A stretch of 64,000 nt of DNA from Methylocystis sp. L43 (lineage in GTDB: Bacteria; Pseudomonadota; Alphaproteobacteria; Rhizobiales; Beijerinckiaceae). Location of the stretch: assembly GCF_015709525.1 (NCBI RefSeq), contig NZ_JADNRA010000030.1:62001-126000 (forward strand). The letters run 5' to 3'. A program made the translations under genes and the position numbers. The notes below the pieces were generated by a model. That model did not search any database, was not told the origin of the DNA, and saw only the letters and a program-made list of their open reading frames with translations. Shown here one piece after another: positions 28,232-37,464 of the stretch; the first letter of the stretch is position 1; the number at the start of each line of letters is the position of its first letter.

Positions 28232-29475
28232 ATGCGGCGCTGAGACTGCTCGACGATCCCCGGCTGGCGACGCTGTTTGCGGCTCTCTCGAAGACGGGCG
28301 CAGAAACGCGGGTCGTCGGCGGCGCCGTGCGCGACGCTCTGCTCGGTCTGCCGCCTCACGAGATCGACCTTGCCACGACCGCTTTGCCCGACGCCGTCCT
28401 CGCGGCCGCGCGGGACGCCGGACTGAAAGGCGTGCCGACCGGCATCGAACATGGCACGGTGACGATCGTCGTCGCGGGTACGCCCTTTGAAGTCACGACG
28501 CTGCGTGAGGACGTCGAGACCGACGGCCGCTTCGCCAGGGTGCGCTTTGGCGGCGATTTCGAGCAGGACGCGAAGCGGCGCGACTTCACCATCAACGCGC
28601 TGTCGCTCTCCTTCGATGGCGAGATTCACGATTATACCGGCGGGCTTGCCGATATCGAGGCGCGGCGCATCCGCTTCATCGGCGACGCCGCGACGCGGAT
28701 TCGCGAGGACTATCTGCGGATCCTGCGCTTCTTTCGCTTCAACGCCTCTTATGGCGAGGGACCGTTCGATCGCGAGGGCCTGCATGAGTCGATCGTCGCG
28801 CGGGAACATCTGTCGCGTCTGTCGCGCGAGCGCATCCGCGCCGAACTGATGAAGCTGCTGCTTGCGCGCCGGGCGCCGGACGTGCTGCGCGCCATGTCGC
28901 ACGCCGGCGTCATCGAAGTCATTCTCGGCATTGGCTATCCCTCTCGGCTCCAGCGGCTGGCCGACCGCGAAGCGGCTCTGGGCAAGCCGGCGGACGCGGT
29001 GTTACGGCTTGCGGCCTTTTCGGTGCTGACCGCCGAAGACGCCGAGCGGCTGCGCGAGCGGCTGCGGCTCTCCAACGATGAATTCGCGCGGCTTGCGGCG
29101 GCGGCGCGAACGCTCGCGCCCTTGTATGGACGCGACGCGCCGCCGCCGGCGTCGCATCTGCGCGAGATGCTCTTCCTGTGCGGCGCGCGCGCCGCGGCAG
29201 ACGCGCTGGCGCTGGCGCATGCTGAAAGCGCCGCGGCGGCGGACGATCCGGATTGGCGGGAGGCGGCGCGCTTTCTCGAGGAAACGCCGACGCCCGCCTT
29301 TCCCATCAAGGGCGCGGATCTCATCGCGCGCGGCGTGACGCCGGGCAAGCAATTGGGCGATGCGCTTAGAACGCTGCAAGCCGAATGGATTCGCGCCGGC
29401 TTTCCGCGCGATCCCGCGGTCGTACTGCAGCTTCTTGAAAACGCTATGGCGAACAGCGGGCGGGAGGCGCGCTAG
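28228..29475 (+). CDS. cca: CCA tRNA nucleotidyltransferase / poly(A) polymerase family
   Basis: Adds or repairs the 3'-CCA end of tRNAs. The 415-residue protein shows the class II nucleotidyltransferase head: VVGGAVRDALLGLPPHEIDL with catalytic acidic residues, TLREDVETDGR and the RRDFTINALS motif, then RRIRFIGDAATRIREDYLRI at the neck. The C-terminal half is helical body/tail. It is translationally coupled to the upstream DUF6111 gene. Confidence 0.94.
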   Translation: MNAALRLLDDPRLATLFAALSKTGAETRVVGGAVRDALLGLPPHEIDLATTALPDAVLAAARDAGLKGVPTGIEHGTVTIVVAGTPFEVTTLREDVETDGRFARVRFGGDFEQDAKRRDFTINALSLSFDGEIHDYTGGLADIEARRIRFIGDAATRIREDYLRILRFFRFNASYGEGPFDREGLHESIVAREHLSRLSRERIRAELMKLLLARRAPDVLRAMSHAGVIEVILGIGYPSRLQRLADREAALGKPADAVLRLAAFSVLTAEDAERLRERLRLSNDEFARLAAAARTLAPLYGRDAPPPASHLREMLFLCGARAAADALALAHAESAAAADDPDWREAARFLEETPTPAFPIKGADLIARGVTPGKQLGDALRTLQAEWIRAGFPRDPAVVLQLLENAMANSGREAR

Positions 29476-29485
29476 CGCCCGCCAC

Positions 29486-29538
29486 TAGAGCGCGCTGCGA
29501 AAAAGTGGGAACCGGTTTTTCGCATACAGCGCGCTCTA
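29486..29538. repeat. Rhizobiales-type dispersed palindrome
   Basis: TAGAGCGCGCTG and CAGCGCGCTCTA enclose GCGAAAAAGTGGGAACCGGT and TTTTTCGC, forming a long nested hairpin. The AAGTGGGAACCGG core is a familiar intergenic repeat of Rhizobiales genomes. It sits between the convergent cca and holB genes; a further weakly palindromic stretch (29540-29598) follows up to the holB stop. Confidence 0.65.
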
Positions 29539-29598
29539 AACTTTGGGAATCGATCAATTTATCTGCATGTGGGCGATTCCGCCCAAATACAGCGTGAT

Positions 29599-30669
29599 CT
29601 AGCCGGCTTCGGCTTGCGCGAGCCGATCAAAGATCCCCAGCACCAGCGCGCGCTTGTCGAAATTGAACACCTCGGTTTCCCTGGCGGCGTCGCGAATGGC
29701 GTCCCAGGCGCTCGCGTAGCGGGCGAGTCTCGTAGGAGCGGCGCCGGTCTGCGCGAGCGCGCGAACGCGAGAGTCGAGATGGCGCTGCGTCGCGCGCATG
29801 AAAGTCTCATAGGCCGCTTCATTGTCGCGGCCGGTGAGCTTGTCGGCCAGCATATGCGCGCCCAGCCAATCGACCTGCGGCAACCTTTCGAAAAGCCGGC
29901 GCACGGCGGCGTCGAAGGCGACGCCGTCATCGCCCAGCAGCCGCAGCGCCTCGCGCACGGAGCCCTCGGCGCGCGCCGCGGCGACGAGCAGGTCCGATTC
30001 AGGCGCCTGCGACCAGGGGGACCCAAGATTTTTCACGGCGGCGATCGTGTCCTCCGGCGACAATGCGCCGAGCATCAGCTTGCGACAGCGCGAACGGATC
30101 GTCGGCAGCATGCGGCCGGGCTGATGCGCGATCAGCAGAAACAGCGAGCGTTGCGGGGGCTCCTCGATGAGTTTCAAAAGCGCGTTGGCGCTGGCGCGAT
30201 TGAGATCGTCGGCGCAGTCGACGATGGCGATCCGCCAGCCGCCGGTTCCTGACGCCTGATGGAAGGCCTGAATAACCTTCCGCACGTCCTCGATGCGAAT
30301 TTCCGTGAAATGCTTCTTGGTCTTATCGTTCCAGGCGCGGCGCAGCAAAAAAATGTCGGCAAGCGCCATTGAGGCGATCCGACGCGCCGCGGGATGGCCC
30401 GCCGGCACGTCAAGGGCCTCGGCGGACTGAACCGCCGCTGCGGCGGGTTCGGGATGCGCCATGAGAAATCGCGCCAGGCGCCAGGCGAGCGTCGCCTTGC
30501 CGACGCCTTCCGGCCCGCCGATGATCCAGGCCTGCGCCATCTTGTTGCGGCGGTAGGCGTCGAGCAATTCATGCTCCGCCTCGGCATGGCCGAAAAGCGC
30601 AAGGGTCTGCCGCGGATGCGGGGCGTCGTCGTAGCGATCGCTTTCCGGGTTCCCCTCTTCGCGGCTCAT
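29599..30669 (-). CDS. holB: DNA polymerase III subunit delta'
   Basis: Clamp-loader subunit. The 356-residue AAA+ protein has a P-loop-like GGPEGVGKATLA (about 51-62), a Walker B-like IAIVDCADDLN, and RASANALLKLIEEPPQRSLF with LLIAHQPGRMLPTIRSRC, the sensor and SRC motifs typical of delta'. Its ATG overlaps the tmk stop by four bases. tmk-holB is a common pair, but metG, which usually follows, lies elsewhere in this window. Confidence 0.93.
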   Translation of the reverse strand: MSREEGNPESDRYDDAPHPRQTLALFGHAEAEHELLDAYRRNKMAQAWIIGGPEGVGKATLAWRLARFLMAHPEPAAAAVQSAEALDVPAGHPAARRIASMALADIFLLRRAWNDKTKKHFTEIRIEDVRKVIQAFHQASGTGGWRIAIVDCADDLNRASANALLKLIEEPPQRSLFLLIAHQPGRMLPTIRSRCRKLMLGALSPEDTIAAVKNLGSPWSQAPESDLLVAAARAEGSVREALRLLGDDGVAFDAAVRRLFERLPQVDWLGAHMLADKLTGRDNEAAYETFMRATQRHLDSRVRALAQTGAAPTRLARYASAWDAIRDAARETEVFNFDKRALVLGIFDRLAQAEAG

Positions 30670-31340
30670 TGCGCGGCTTGTGCGGCGTGCGCAAGGAAGC
30701 GGTCGTGAACGAGACGCTGCACCGCGCGCGCGACGTCGTCGATGGTCATGGAAGCGTCAATCACGCAGCAGCGCTCCGGCTCGCTCTCGGCGATGTCGAG
30801 GAAGGCCTGCCGCAGCTCCTCGTGAAAGGCCGGCGCTTCGCTTTCGAAGCGATCAATCGCTTCGCCTTGCCGCCGCGACGCCGCCCGTGTGAGGCCTTCG
30901 TGCGCCGGAAGATCGAGCACGATCGTCAGATCCGGCCGCCTATCGCCGACCGCCGCTCTTTCGAGCAGCGCCAGAGTCTTGGCGTCGACGCCGCCACGCG
31001 CGCCCTGATAGGCGCGAGTCGAATCGGCGAAGCGGTCGCACAGCACCCATGCGCCGCGCTTCAAGGCGGGCGCGATCAAGGTTTCGACGTGATCGGCGCG
31101 CGCCGCCGAGAACAGCGCCGCCTCGGCGAGCGGACCGAGCGGCGCGGCGCGTCCCGTGAGCAGGAAAACGCGCAGCTTCTCGGCCTTTGGCGTGCCGCCG
31201 GGCTCGCGCGTCGTCACAACCTCGAAGCCGCAGTCGCGCAAATGTTCGGCGAGCCGGGCAAGCTGCGTCGACTTGCCGACGCCCTCGCCGCCTTCGAAGG
31301 TGATGAAGCGGCCTTTTTCGGGCGTCGCTTGGAAGGTCAT
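30666..31340 (-). CDS. tmk: Thymidylate kinase
   Basis: Converts dTMP to dTDP. The 224-residue protein has the P-loop FEGGEGVGKSTQ, the DR motif in CDRFADSTRAYQG and a LID segment with RRQGEAIDRFE. I chose the ATG at 31340, which overlaps the upstream carboxypeptidase stop by four bases; the open extension to 31709 lies over that gene and has no family similarity. It is coupled to holB downstream. Confidence 0.94.
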   Translation of the reverse strand: MTFQATPEKGRFITFEGGEGVGKSTQLARLAEHLRDCGFEVVTTREPGGTPKAEKLRVFLLTGRAAPLGPLAEAALFSAARADHVETLIAPALKRGAWVLCDRFADSTRAYQGARGGVDAKTLALLERAAVGDRRPDLTIVLDLPAHEGLTRAASRRQGEAIDRFESEAPAFHEELRQAFLDIAESEPERCCVIDASMTIDDVARAVQRLVHDRFLAHAAQAAQ

Positions 31341-32524
31341 TTCTTGCCGGAGAGTTTCTGGTGAATCGCCGCAGCGGCGGATTCGTAAATAGCGTCGAAC
31401 GCGCGCCGTGGCAGCGACCCCTGCTCGACAGATTCCGCAGTCTGCAGCGGCTGCTCGAGCACAACGGAGTTTCCGCGCTTCACTTCGAGGCGTCCAACCG
31501 TTGCGCCCGCCTCGACCGGCGCCAGCACAGGGCCTTCGTAAACGATCTTGCCCATCAGCCGCTCGTTGGCGCCGCGCGGCAGCAGCACCTTGATGTCCTC
31601 TTTCGCCGTCAGCTCGACAGAGCCCTTCGTTCCGCCATAGACCTGCGCAGGCCCGATGCTTTCGCCGGCCTTGAACAGTTCCTTCTCTTCGAAGTTGCGG
31701 AATCCCCATTGCAGCAGCTTGCGCGCCTCGTCGGCCCTCTCCTTCGGAGTCTTTGCGCCGTAAACGGCGACGATAAGGCGTCTGCCTTCCTGCGTGGCTG
31801 AGCCAACTAGTCCATAGCCGCTGTTCTTGTCGATATTGCCGGTTTTCAGCCCGTCGGCGCCGACGCTCATCGTCAGCAGCGGATTGCGATTCTGCTGACG
31901 AATCTTGTTCCAGGTGAACTCCTTTTCGCCGAAATAGCCATAGAACTGCGGATAGGTCTTGATGATATGCGCCGCGAGCTTCGCCATTTCGCGCGCCGTC
32001 ACCTTTTGATCGGGACCGTCCATGCCCCAGGGGTTGCCGAAGCGCGATTTCACAAGGCCAAGCTCGTCCGCGCGTTTGTTCATCCGCATGACGAAGGCTT
32101 CTTCCGAGCCCGCCAGACCTTCCGCAAGCGTAATCGCGGCGTCATTGCCGGACTGGATCACGAGACCGCGAAGGAGATCCTCGACGCGCGCGCGACTGTT
32201 GAGCGCAAGGAACATCGCCGATCCGCCCGCCGGCGCCCCGCCGGTGCGCCAGGCGTGCTCGGAAACGGTGAATTCGTCGTCAAGATGCAGTCTGTCCTCG
32301 GCCAAGGCCTGGAAGATCAGTTCCGCCGTGAGAATTTTCACCGTCGAAGCTGGTTTCTGGTAGTCGTCCGCGCCCTTCTCGAACAGGACGGTGTTGGTGC
32401 CGGCGTCGATCAGAATCGCGCTCGGGACGCTCGTTTGAAAATTCTGGGCGCGCGACGGCGCCGCGCCAAGCGCACACAATGCGAAAAGCGTCAGAATAAG
32501 GTGCAGCCCGGGAAATTTCGGCAA
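31337..32524 (-). CDS. D-alanyl-D-alanine carboxypeptidase (PBP5/6 family)
   Basis: Periplasmic low-molecular-weight penicillin-binding protein that trims peptidoglycan pentapeptides. The signal peptide ends near SRAQ (27). Catalytic motifs are S60-T-V-K63 (KPASTVKIL), SGN (VIQSGNDAA) and KTG (DGLKTGNIDK). The C-terminal PBP5 beta-domain and an amphipathic membrane-binding tail follow, for a total of 395 residues. The start is TTG (32524) with GGGAG seven bases upstream. It is likely the first gene of a dac-tmk-holB transcript. Confidence 0.92.
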   Translation of the reverse strand: MPKFPGLHLILTLFALCALGAAPSRAQNFQTSVPSAILIDAGTNTVLFEKGADDYQKPASTVKILTAELIFQALAEDRLHLDDEFTVSEHAWRTGGAPAGGSAMFLALNSRARVEDLLRGLVIQSGNDAAITLAEGLAGSEEAFVMRMNKRADELGLVKSRFGNPWGMDGPDQKVTAREMAKLAAHIIKTYPQFYGYFGEKEFTWNKIRQQNRNPLLTMSVGADGLKTGNIDKNSGYGLVGSATQEGRRLIVAVYGAKTPKERADEARKLLQWGFRNFEEKELFKAGESIGPAQVYGGTKGSVELTAKEDIKVLLPRGANERLMGKIVYEGPVLAPVEAGATVGRLEVKRGNSVVLEQPLQTAESVEQGSLPRRAFDAIYESAAAAIHQKLSGKK

Positions 32525-32612
32525 GACGCGCTCCCGTATTTACGCCGCAGCGCGGCAAGCCGGGAGAAGATGGCGCGCGACGCCGAAAATTGCAATCACG
32601 GCGTGGGGTCGC

Positions 32613-33623
32613 TCAGTTCGTTCGAACCGAGGAGTTCAGCGCCTGTCGGATGGCGTTGTGAGTGGAAGCTTGACGGACGCCGAGATGCGCGGGCCGCACT
32701 GGCGGCAGCGGCGCCACGACTTTCTTGGCCTTCTGGGTCGAAGCGACGGGTTCTTCGTCGATGCTGGCTTGCTCCCGCAAGGGAGGCAGGGGCGCGTCGC
32801 TGTCCTGCCTGGCATAGGCCCGCATCTGATCATCTGACGCCTGCCCATTCTCATAGGCGACGCGCGCCGCGAGTTCGGCGACTTCCGCCCTTTCATCGTA
32901 GCGCGTCGCACGCGCCGGGTCCTCATTCGCCGCGGTCATCACCGGCGCAGGAGCGTCGAACTGCGCCGGTTGGCCATCGTCGCGCAGGGTCGCAAGCAAT
33001 TTTTCGTCGTCGTCTCCCTCGAGATCGGCGCGCCCGACCCATTCCACTTTGACGCGCGTCGTGCCGACGCCATGAAAATCAAGCGCTTGCGCCACGCGCT
33101 GGGAGACGTCCATCACGCGTCCGCCATGATAGGGTCCGCGATCGTTGACGCGCACCACGATCGAACGGTCATTGCGCAAATTGGTGACCCGCGCATAGCT
33201 CGGCAGCGGCATCGTGGGATGGGCGGCGGAAATTGACGCCCTGTCGAATATTTCGCCGTTGGCGGTGCGTCGCCCATGGAAATCCGAGCCATACCAGGAA
33301 GCCGTTCCTGTCGCCCTATAGGGCTTCTCGCTCGGATAATAGGTTCGGCCGGCGATCTTATAGGGCTTGCCGACCATATAGGCGCCGCCGCCCTTCGGCA
33401 CTTCTTCGCCCTCAGCAATCACCCGTGGACTGGGACGCACCCCATAACGCGGGTCAATCTGCCCGAATCCGCCGAGGCCGGCGCTTCTATGCGATCCCGT
33501 GGTCGAAGAGCACCCGGCGAGCGCGCCGAGACAGACAAGAGGCAACAGTTTGGAAAAGATGATTGAAGAGCGAACCAAAGGACGCGGCGGATGAGCAACG
33601 CTTTTGAAGACGACAAATCGCAT
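32613..33623 (-). CDS. rlpA: Septal ring lytic transglycosylase RlpA-family lipoprotein
   Basis: Outer-membrane lipoprotein with a double-psi beta-barrel domain that acts on denuded glycan strands at division sites. From the ATG at 33623 (AAGGA upstream) the 336-residue protein has a lipobox LGALAGC, then the barrel with TASWYGSDFHGRRTANGEIF, ISAAHPTMPLPSYARVTNL and VVRVNDRGPYHGGRVMDVS. The C-terminal part is low-complexity, without a SPOR domain. An open extension to 33704 is unlikely to be translated. Confidence 0.9.
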   Translation of the reverse strand: MRFVVFKSVAHPPRPLVRSSIIFSKLLPLVCLGALAGCSSTTGSHRSAGLGGFGQIDPRYGVRPSPRVIAEGEEVPKGGGAYMVGKPYKIAGRTYYPSEKPYRATGTASWYGSDFHGRRTANGEIFDRASISAAHPTMPLPSYARVTNLRNDRSIVVRVNDRGPYHGGRVMDVSQRVAQALDFHGVGTTRVKVEWVGRADLEGDDDEKLLATLRDDGQPAQFDAPAPVMTAANEDPARATRYDERAEVAELAARVAYENGQASDDQMRAYARQDSDAPLPPLREQASIDEEPVASTQKAKKVVAPLPPVRPAHLGVRQASTHNAIRQALNSSVRTN

Positions 33624-33900
33624 CCAGACGGTCCTTGCCACCAAACTTCGATTCGCCGCCGACGGCACCGAAAAACGCCCCACAAGCGGCGGCGCTTCCT
33701 TCATTTCGACGCGGCGCGGAACCGCCGCGCGGTGCGACCCGCGGAGTGTCTCGTTGATGTGTGAAGTTGTCGTTAAACGCAGTTACGCTGGCGTCAGCAG
33801 GCGTCGCGAATGAGACCAAAATGCGACACATGCCCTCCAAATGCGCACACGCATCGAGATTGAAAACAGATGTGGCCTTGGCGCCACAGTCTTCTCGGCT

Positions 33901-35697
33901 TTATTGAACGCGCGCGAGGTCGACGATTCGCGTCTCGACGCGCTCTATGCCGCGAAAGACATTGCGAGACAGTTTCGCCGCGACGTGAAGTTGTGCGCCG
34001 TCTCCCCTCAGTAGGGCTTCGCCCAGCGGCGACTGTACGGCGCGAAAGGCGATGGCGTCGACCGTCGCGCCGTCGCGCGAGCGCAAGCGGGCGCGCACAT
34101 GATCGGCCCCAACCGTCTGGGCGAACGTGACCTGCTGCTCAGGCAGAGCGAACAAGGGCTCGGGGTTGCCCTGCCCGAATGGCCCTGCCCGCTCCACCCG
34201 TCGCAGCAGTTCAAGGCACACCCCTCGGCCGGCGACTGCCGCGTCGACAACCAGCGCATCGTCAAGACGCGCGGCTTCGACGGACGCCTCAAGCGCCTCA
34301 TCGAGAAAGGCGCGAAAGTCGTCGATCTTGCCCTTGGCCAAAGTCACGCCGGCGGCCATCGCATGCCCGCCCCCCTTGACCGCCAGGCCCATTTCGACCG
34401 CGCGCCGCACGGCGGCTCCAAGGTCGACGCCACTTAAACTTCTACCTGAACCTGTTCCATATTGCCCATTAAAAGCAATAACAAATGCTGGTAAGTTAAA
34501 GCGTTCCTTGAGGCGTGACGCGATCAGTCCGACAACGCCCGGATGCCATTCCTGGCCGTGCACGACCAGACAGGACAGCCGGTTGGACCCGGCTATTTGC
34601 GCTTCCGCCTCGGCGACCGCCTGCTCCAGAATCATCCTTTCGACGACCTGTCGTTCGTCATTCAGCCGGTCCAGCTCGAGGGCGATGCGACGCGCTTCGG
34701 CGCCATCGGCGAGGGTGAGAAGCCTTGCGCCGAGGCCCGCGTCGCCGATCCGACCCCCGGCGTTAATCCGCGGCCCCAGCGCGAAGCCAAGATGGTTGGC
34801 GCGTGGCGGCCCATCCAGACGGGCGGCGTCCATCAGCGCGGCAAGCCCCGGACGGGATCGCGCCCCCATCACCATCAGACCCTTGGCGACGAGCGCCCTG
34901 TTGAGCCGCGCCAGCGGCGAGACGTCGGCGACCGTCGCCAGGGCGACGAGATCGAGCGCGGCGAGAAGATCCGGCTCTGGTCGATCATCGCTCCACCAGC
35001 CGCGCGCGCGCAGCGTCCTCGACAATCCGATGAGGACAAGAAAAACGACCCCCGCCGCGCAGAGCGCCCCCTGCCCCGAAAGGTCATCGAGCCTGTTGGG
35101 GTTGACGACCAGCGCGTCCGGCAGGACTTCCGGCGCCTGGTGATGGTCGAGAACGATGACATCGAGGCCAAGCGCCCGACCGACGGCGAACGCCTCGTGA
35201 CTTGAGGTCCCGCAGTCGACGGTGATCAGCAGAGTCGCGCCCCGCGCGGCGAGATCGCGGATCGCCTCGACGTTCGGCCCATAGCCCTCGATGATCCGGT
35301 CGGGAATATGGAGCAAGGGCTCCGGCGCGCCGGCCGCGCGCCAGAAGTCGATAAGCAGCGCCGAGGAGCAGGCGCCGTCGACGTCATAGTCGCCAAAAAC
35401 GGCGATCTGCTCGGACTTTTCAATCGCCTCCGCGAGCCGGTGCGTTGCGGCGTCCATGTCGCGCAGCGACGAGGGGTCGGGCAGAAGATCGCGCAGCTTG
35501 GGATCGAGATAGCCGGCGGCGTCGGCGACCGTGACGCCGCGCCCGGCGATCACCCGCGCAAGAAAATCGTCGATGCCATGCGCCTGGGTCAGCGCAAGCG
35601 CCTGCGCCTCGCCTCTGGCGTCGAGCCGCCCGCGCCAACGTCGGCCGAGCACCGAACGCTCGACCCCAAGAAAGGCGGGAACCATCGAATCGGACAT
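33901..35697 (-). CDS. recJ: Single-stranded-DNA-specific exonuclease RecJ
   Basis: 5'-3' exonuclease of recombination and mismatch repair. The 598-residue protein carries DHH-family motifs: AVFGDYDVDGACSSA, ITVDCGTSS, VLDHHQAPE, and the DHHA1 region with GGHAMAAGVTLAKGK. I chose the ATG at 35697, which has GAGG upstream (TGAGGCATCC). It is alone on the minus strand; 33624-33900 downstream holds no supported gene. Confidence 0.95.
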   Translation of the reverse strand: MSDSMVPAFLGVERSVLGRRWRGRLDARGEAQALALTQAHGIDDFLARVIAGRGVTVADAAGYLDPKLRDLLPDPSSLRDMDAATHRLAEAIEKSEQIAVFGDYDVDGACSSALLIDFWRAAGAPEPLLHIPDRIIEGYGPNVEAIRDLAARGATLLITVDCGTSSHEAFAVGRALGLDVIVLDHHQAPEVLPDALVVNPNRLDDLSGQGALCAAGVVFLVLIGLSRTLRARGWWSDDRPEPDLLAALDLVALATVADVSPLARLNRALVAKGLMVMGARSRPGLAALMDAARLDGPPRANHLGFALGPRINAGGRIGDAGLGARLLTLADGAEARRIALELDRLNDERQVVERMILEQAVAEAEAQIAGSNRLSCLVVHGQEWHPGVVGLIASRLKERFNLPAFVIAFNGQYGTGSGRSLSGVDLGAAVRRAVEMGLAVKGGGHAMAAGVTLAKGKIDDFRAFLDEALEASVEAARLDDALVVDAAVAGRGVCLELLRRVERAGPFGQGNPEPLFALPEQQVTFAQTVGADHVRARLRSRDGATVDAIAFRAVQSPLGEALLRGDGAQLHVAAKLSRNVFRGIERVETRIVDLARVQ

Positions 35698-35992
35698 GGA
35701 TGCCTCAAAAGATTCGCTAAGCGTCGGCGGCGAGCGACGCAAGCTGCTCCGTCGACCATGGCGGCGGAAATGTCCGAGCGGCCCAAATCATTTATCAATC
35801 ATAGCGCCTTGGGAAATTCACTTGACATCGCTGTCCATTGGCGACGTCATATTCTCGGTGGAAAATTTTCGATCCAATCCGTTTTGATGAGGCGAAGGTT
35901 CGGCTGAAGTCTTTAAATTTTTCGGGTACTTAAGAGTTCCTTCGCGCCACGGCTGCAGCAGATTGCATAAAAGAAATTGAGCGGAGACCCTT

Positions 35993-36421
35993 ATGGAGAG
36001 CAAGAAGCTCGAGACGGGCGCCGCCCCTCGCAAACTCGGCGACTATCTCACGCGGGCGCGCGATAAAGCGCCTGCGCATGCCGGTCATGGCGCGGTCGGC
36101 GCTCAGTCCGTGCGCAAGGACAGCTATCGCGGCCATGAGATAGAAATCGTCACGACGTATAAGATCTTGGTGGATGGAAAAAAGGTTCGCGCGCCGCTCG
36201 GCGTTGACGCGTCCGGCCAGGTTCATTGTCATTCATTGCCGAACTACCAGACCGCGTCGGCGGTCGACATGGTGCGGGCGCTGATCGACGGCTTTCCCGA
36301 GGAGTTCGAGCGAAAGCCGGCCCGGAGCAAGAGCCGCCCTCCAGCACGCCACAAGCGCCGGCCCGCCCCTGCGCGCAAAAGCAAGCCTGCAGCGAAGAAA
36401 GGTTCAAGACACGAGCATTGA
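35993..36421 (+). CDS. Small basic-tailed protein preceding tyrosinase, unknown function
   Basis: A 142-residue protein with two parts: a folded-looking core (residues 1-105) containing YRGHEIEIVTTYKILVDGKK, GVDASGQVHCHSLPNYQTAS and DMVRALIDGFPEEFE, and a Lys/Arg/Pro/Ala-rich tail (108-142) like a histone-H1 tail. The HCH triplet and other His residues could bind metal. No signal peptide. It starts with GGAGA upstream and is 36 bp before the tyrosinase gene, so they are probably one operon. Streptomyces tyrosinases are preceded by a copper-delivery caddie protein of similar size; I infer, without sequence evidence of homology, that this protein might serve the tyrosinase. Confidence 0.7.
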   Translation: MESKKLETGAAPRKLGDYLTRARDKAPAHAGHGAVGAQSVRKDSYRGHEIEIVTTYKILVDGKKVRAPLGVDASGQVHCHSLPNYQTASAVDMVRALIDGFPEEFERKPARSKSRPPARHKRRPAPARKSKPAAKKGSRHEH

Positions 36422-36457
36422 TTTTTCAGGCGAACATTGATTTTCAGGAGAGAGACG

Positions 36458-37423
36458 ATGGCCGTCGTCCGAAGCAATATTTCAACGAACCCAGGGATTC
36501 GCGATCAATACATTGAGGGCGTCAAACTATTAAAAAAAGAGGCGTCCGGCCGAACGACCGATGAATTCGGCATTCCTGGCGCCGCGCGCTCAGTGAGCAC
36601 CTACGATCTTTTCGTGGTCTGGCACGTCACCGCCATGATGATTGAGACGCCGCCAGGAAATCCCGCGCAGCGGAACGCGGCGCACCGCGGGCCAATTTTC
36701 GCGCCATGGCATCGCGTGATGCTGATGGTCTTCGAGCAGAACCTCCAGCGGGTTCTGAACGACACGAATTTCGGCCTGCCCTATTGGGATTGGGCGGAAG
36801 ACGGCGACTTGCCGCCACAGCAGCAGCGCGCTGCTGCTGTGTGGGGCGCTGACTGCATGGGCGGTGAGGGAAATCCGGTCTCAACCGGCCCCTTCGCCTT
36901 CCGTCAAGACGATCCCTCCGCGTTCAGAGTGCGCATCTCCACGAATATCTCCGGAGAGTTGCGTTCGGTGAACCGCGGCCTCCGACGCGCCTTCGGCGTC
37001 AGCACGGATGCGCTGCCGAGAACGGCGCATGTGACGAATGCGCTGGCGCTGTCGACCTATGATTCGCCCGGTTGGGACGCCGACGTGAACAGCTTCCGTA
37101 ATCGCGTCGAAGGGTGGATGAACGACGACGGCGCGTCCGCCACCTCGATGCACAATCTCGTCCACGTCTGGGTGGGCGGAGAGATGCTGCTCGGCTCCTC
37201 GCCCAACGATCCGGTTTTTTTTCTCAATCATTGCAACATCGATCGCCTCTGGGAGAGCTGGATGTCCCGCAATGGGCGCGTCTACGTTCCAGATATGGTC
37301 GCGGGCGCGGACCTCAAGGGACACCGCATCGACGATCCGATCAGCTCGCCGCTTGGTCGCAGCGCGACGCCGCGCGAGACGCTCGATGTGAGTGAAATTT
37401 ACGAATACGACGCGCTCATTTGA
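36458..37423 (+). CDS. Tyrosinase family type-3 copper protein
   Basis: A 321-residue dicopper oxidase/monooxygenase candidate acting on phenols or catechols. All six copper ligands are visible: CuA His56 (VVWHVTAM), His76 (NAAHRGPIF) and His85 (APWHRVM); CuB His232 and His236 (MHNLVHVWVGG) and His258 (FLNHCNIDRLW). No signal peptide is seen, so it is probably cytoplasmic unless exported by a partner. I chose the ATG at 36458, preceded by AGGAGAG. It is shorter than the ~600-residue rhizobial MelA and closer in size to the compact actinobacterial type. It lies between a small HCH protein gene and a lipase-fold gene. Confidence 0.9.
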   Translation: MAVVRSNISTNPGIRDQYIEGVKLLKKEASGRTTDEFGIPGAARSVSTYDLFVVWHVTAMMIETPPGNPAQRNAAHRGPIFAPWHRVMLMVFEQNLQRVLNDTNFGLPYWDWAEDGDLPPQQQRAAAVWGADCMGGEGNPVSTGPFAFRQDDPSAFRVRISTNISGELRSVNRGLRRAFGVSTDALPRTAHVTNALALSTYDSPGWDADVNSFRNRVEGWMNDDGASATSMHNLVHVWVGGEMLLGSSPNDPVFFLNHCNIDRLWESWMSRNGRVYVPDMVAGADLKGHRIDDPISSPLGRSATPRETLDVSEIYEYDALI

Positions 37424-37464
37424 GCGCCACAGTTTATTGAATTTCAATTGAATTCGGATCGGCG

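Noticed and set aside
31341-31709. N-terminal extension of thymidylate kinase
   Set aside because: It covers the 3' part of the carboxypeptidase gene; the family begins at the ATG at 31340.
35822-35855. TTGACA with TATTCT-like box upstream of the tyrosinase cassette
   Set aside because: The spacing is about 22 bases, too long for a sigma-70 promoter.
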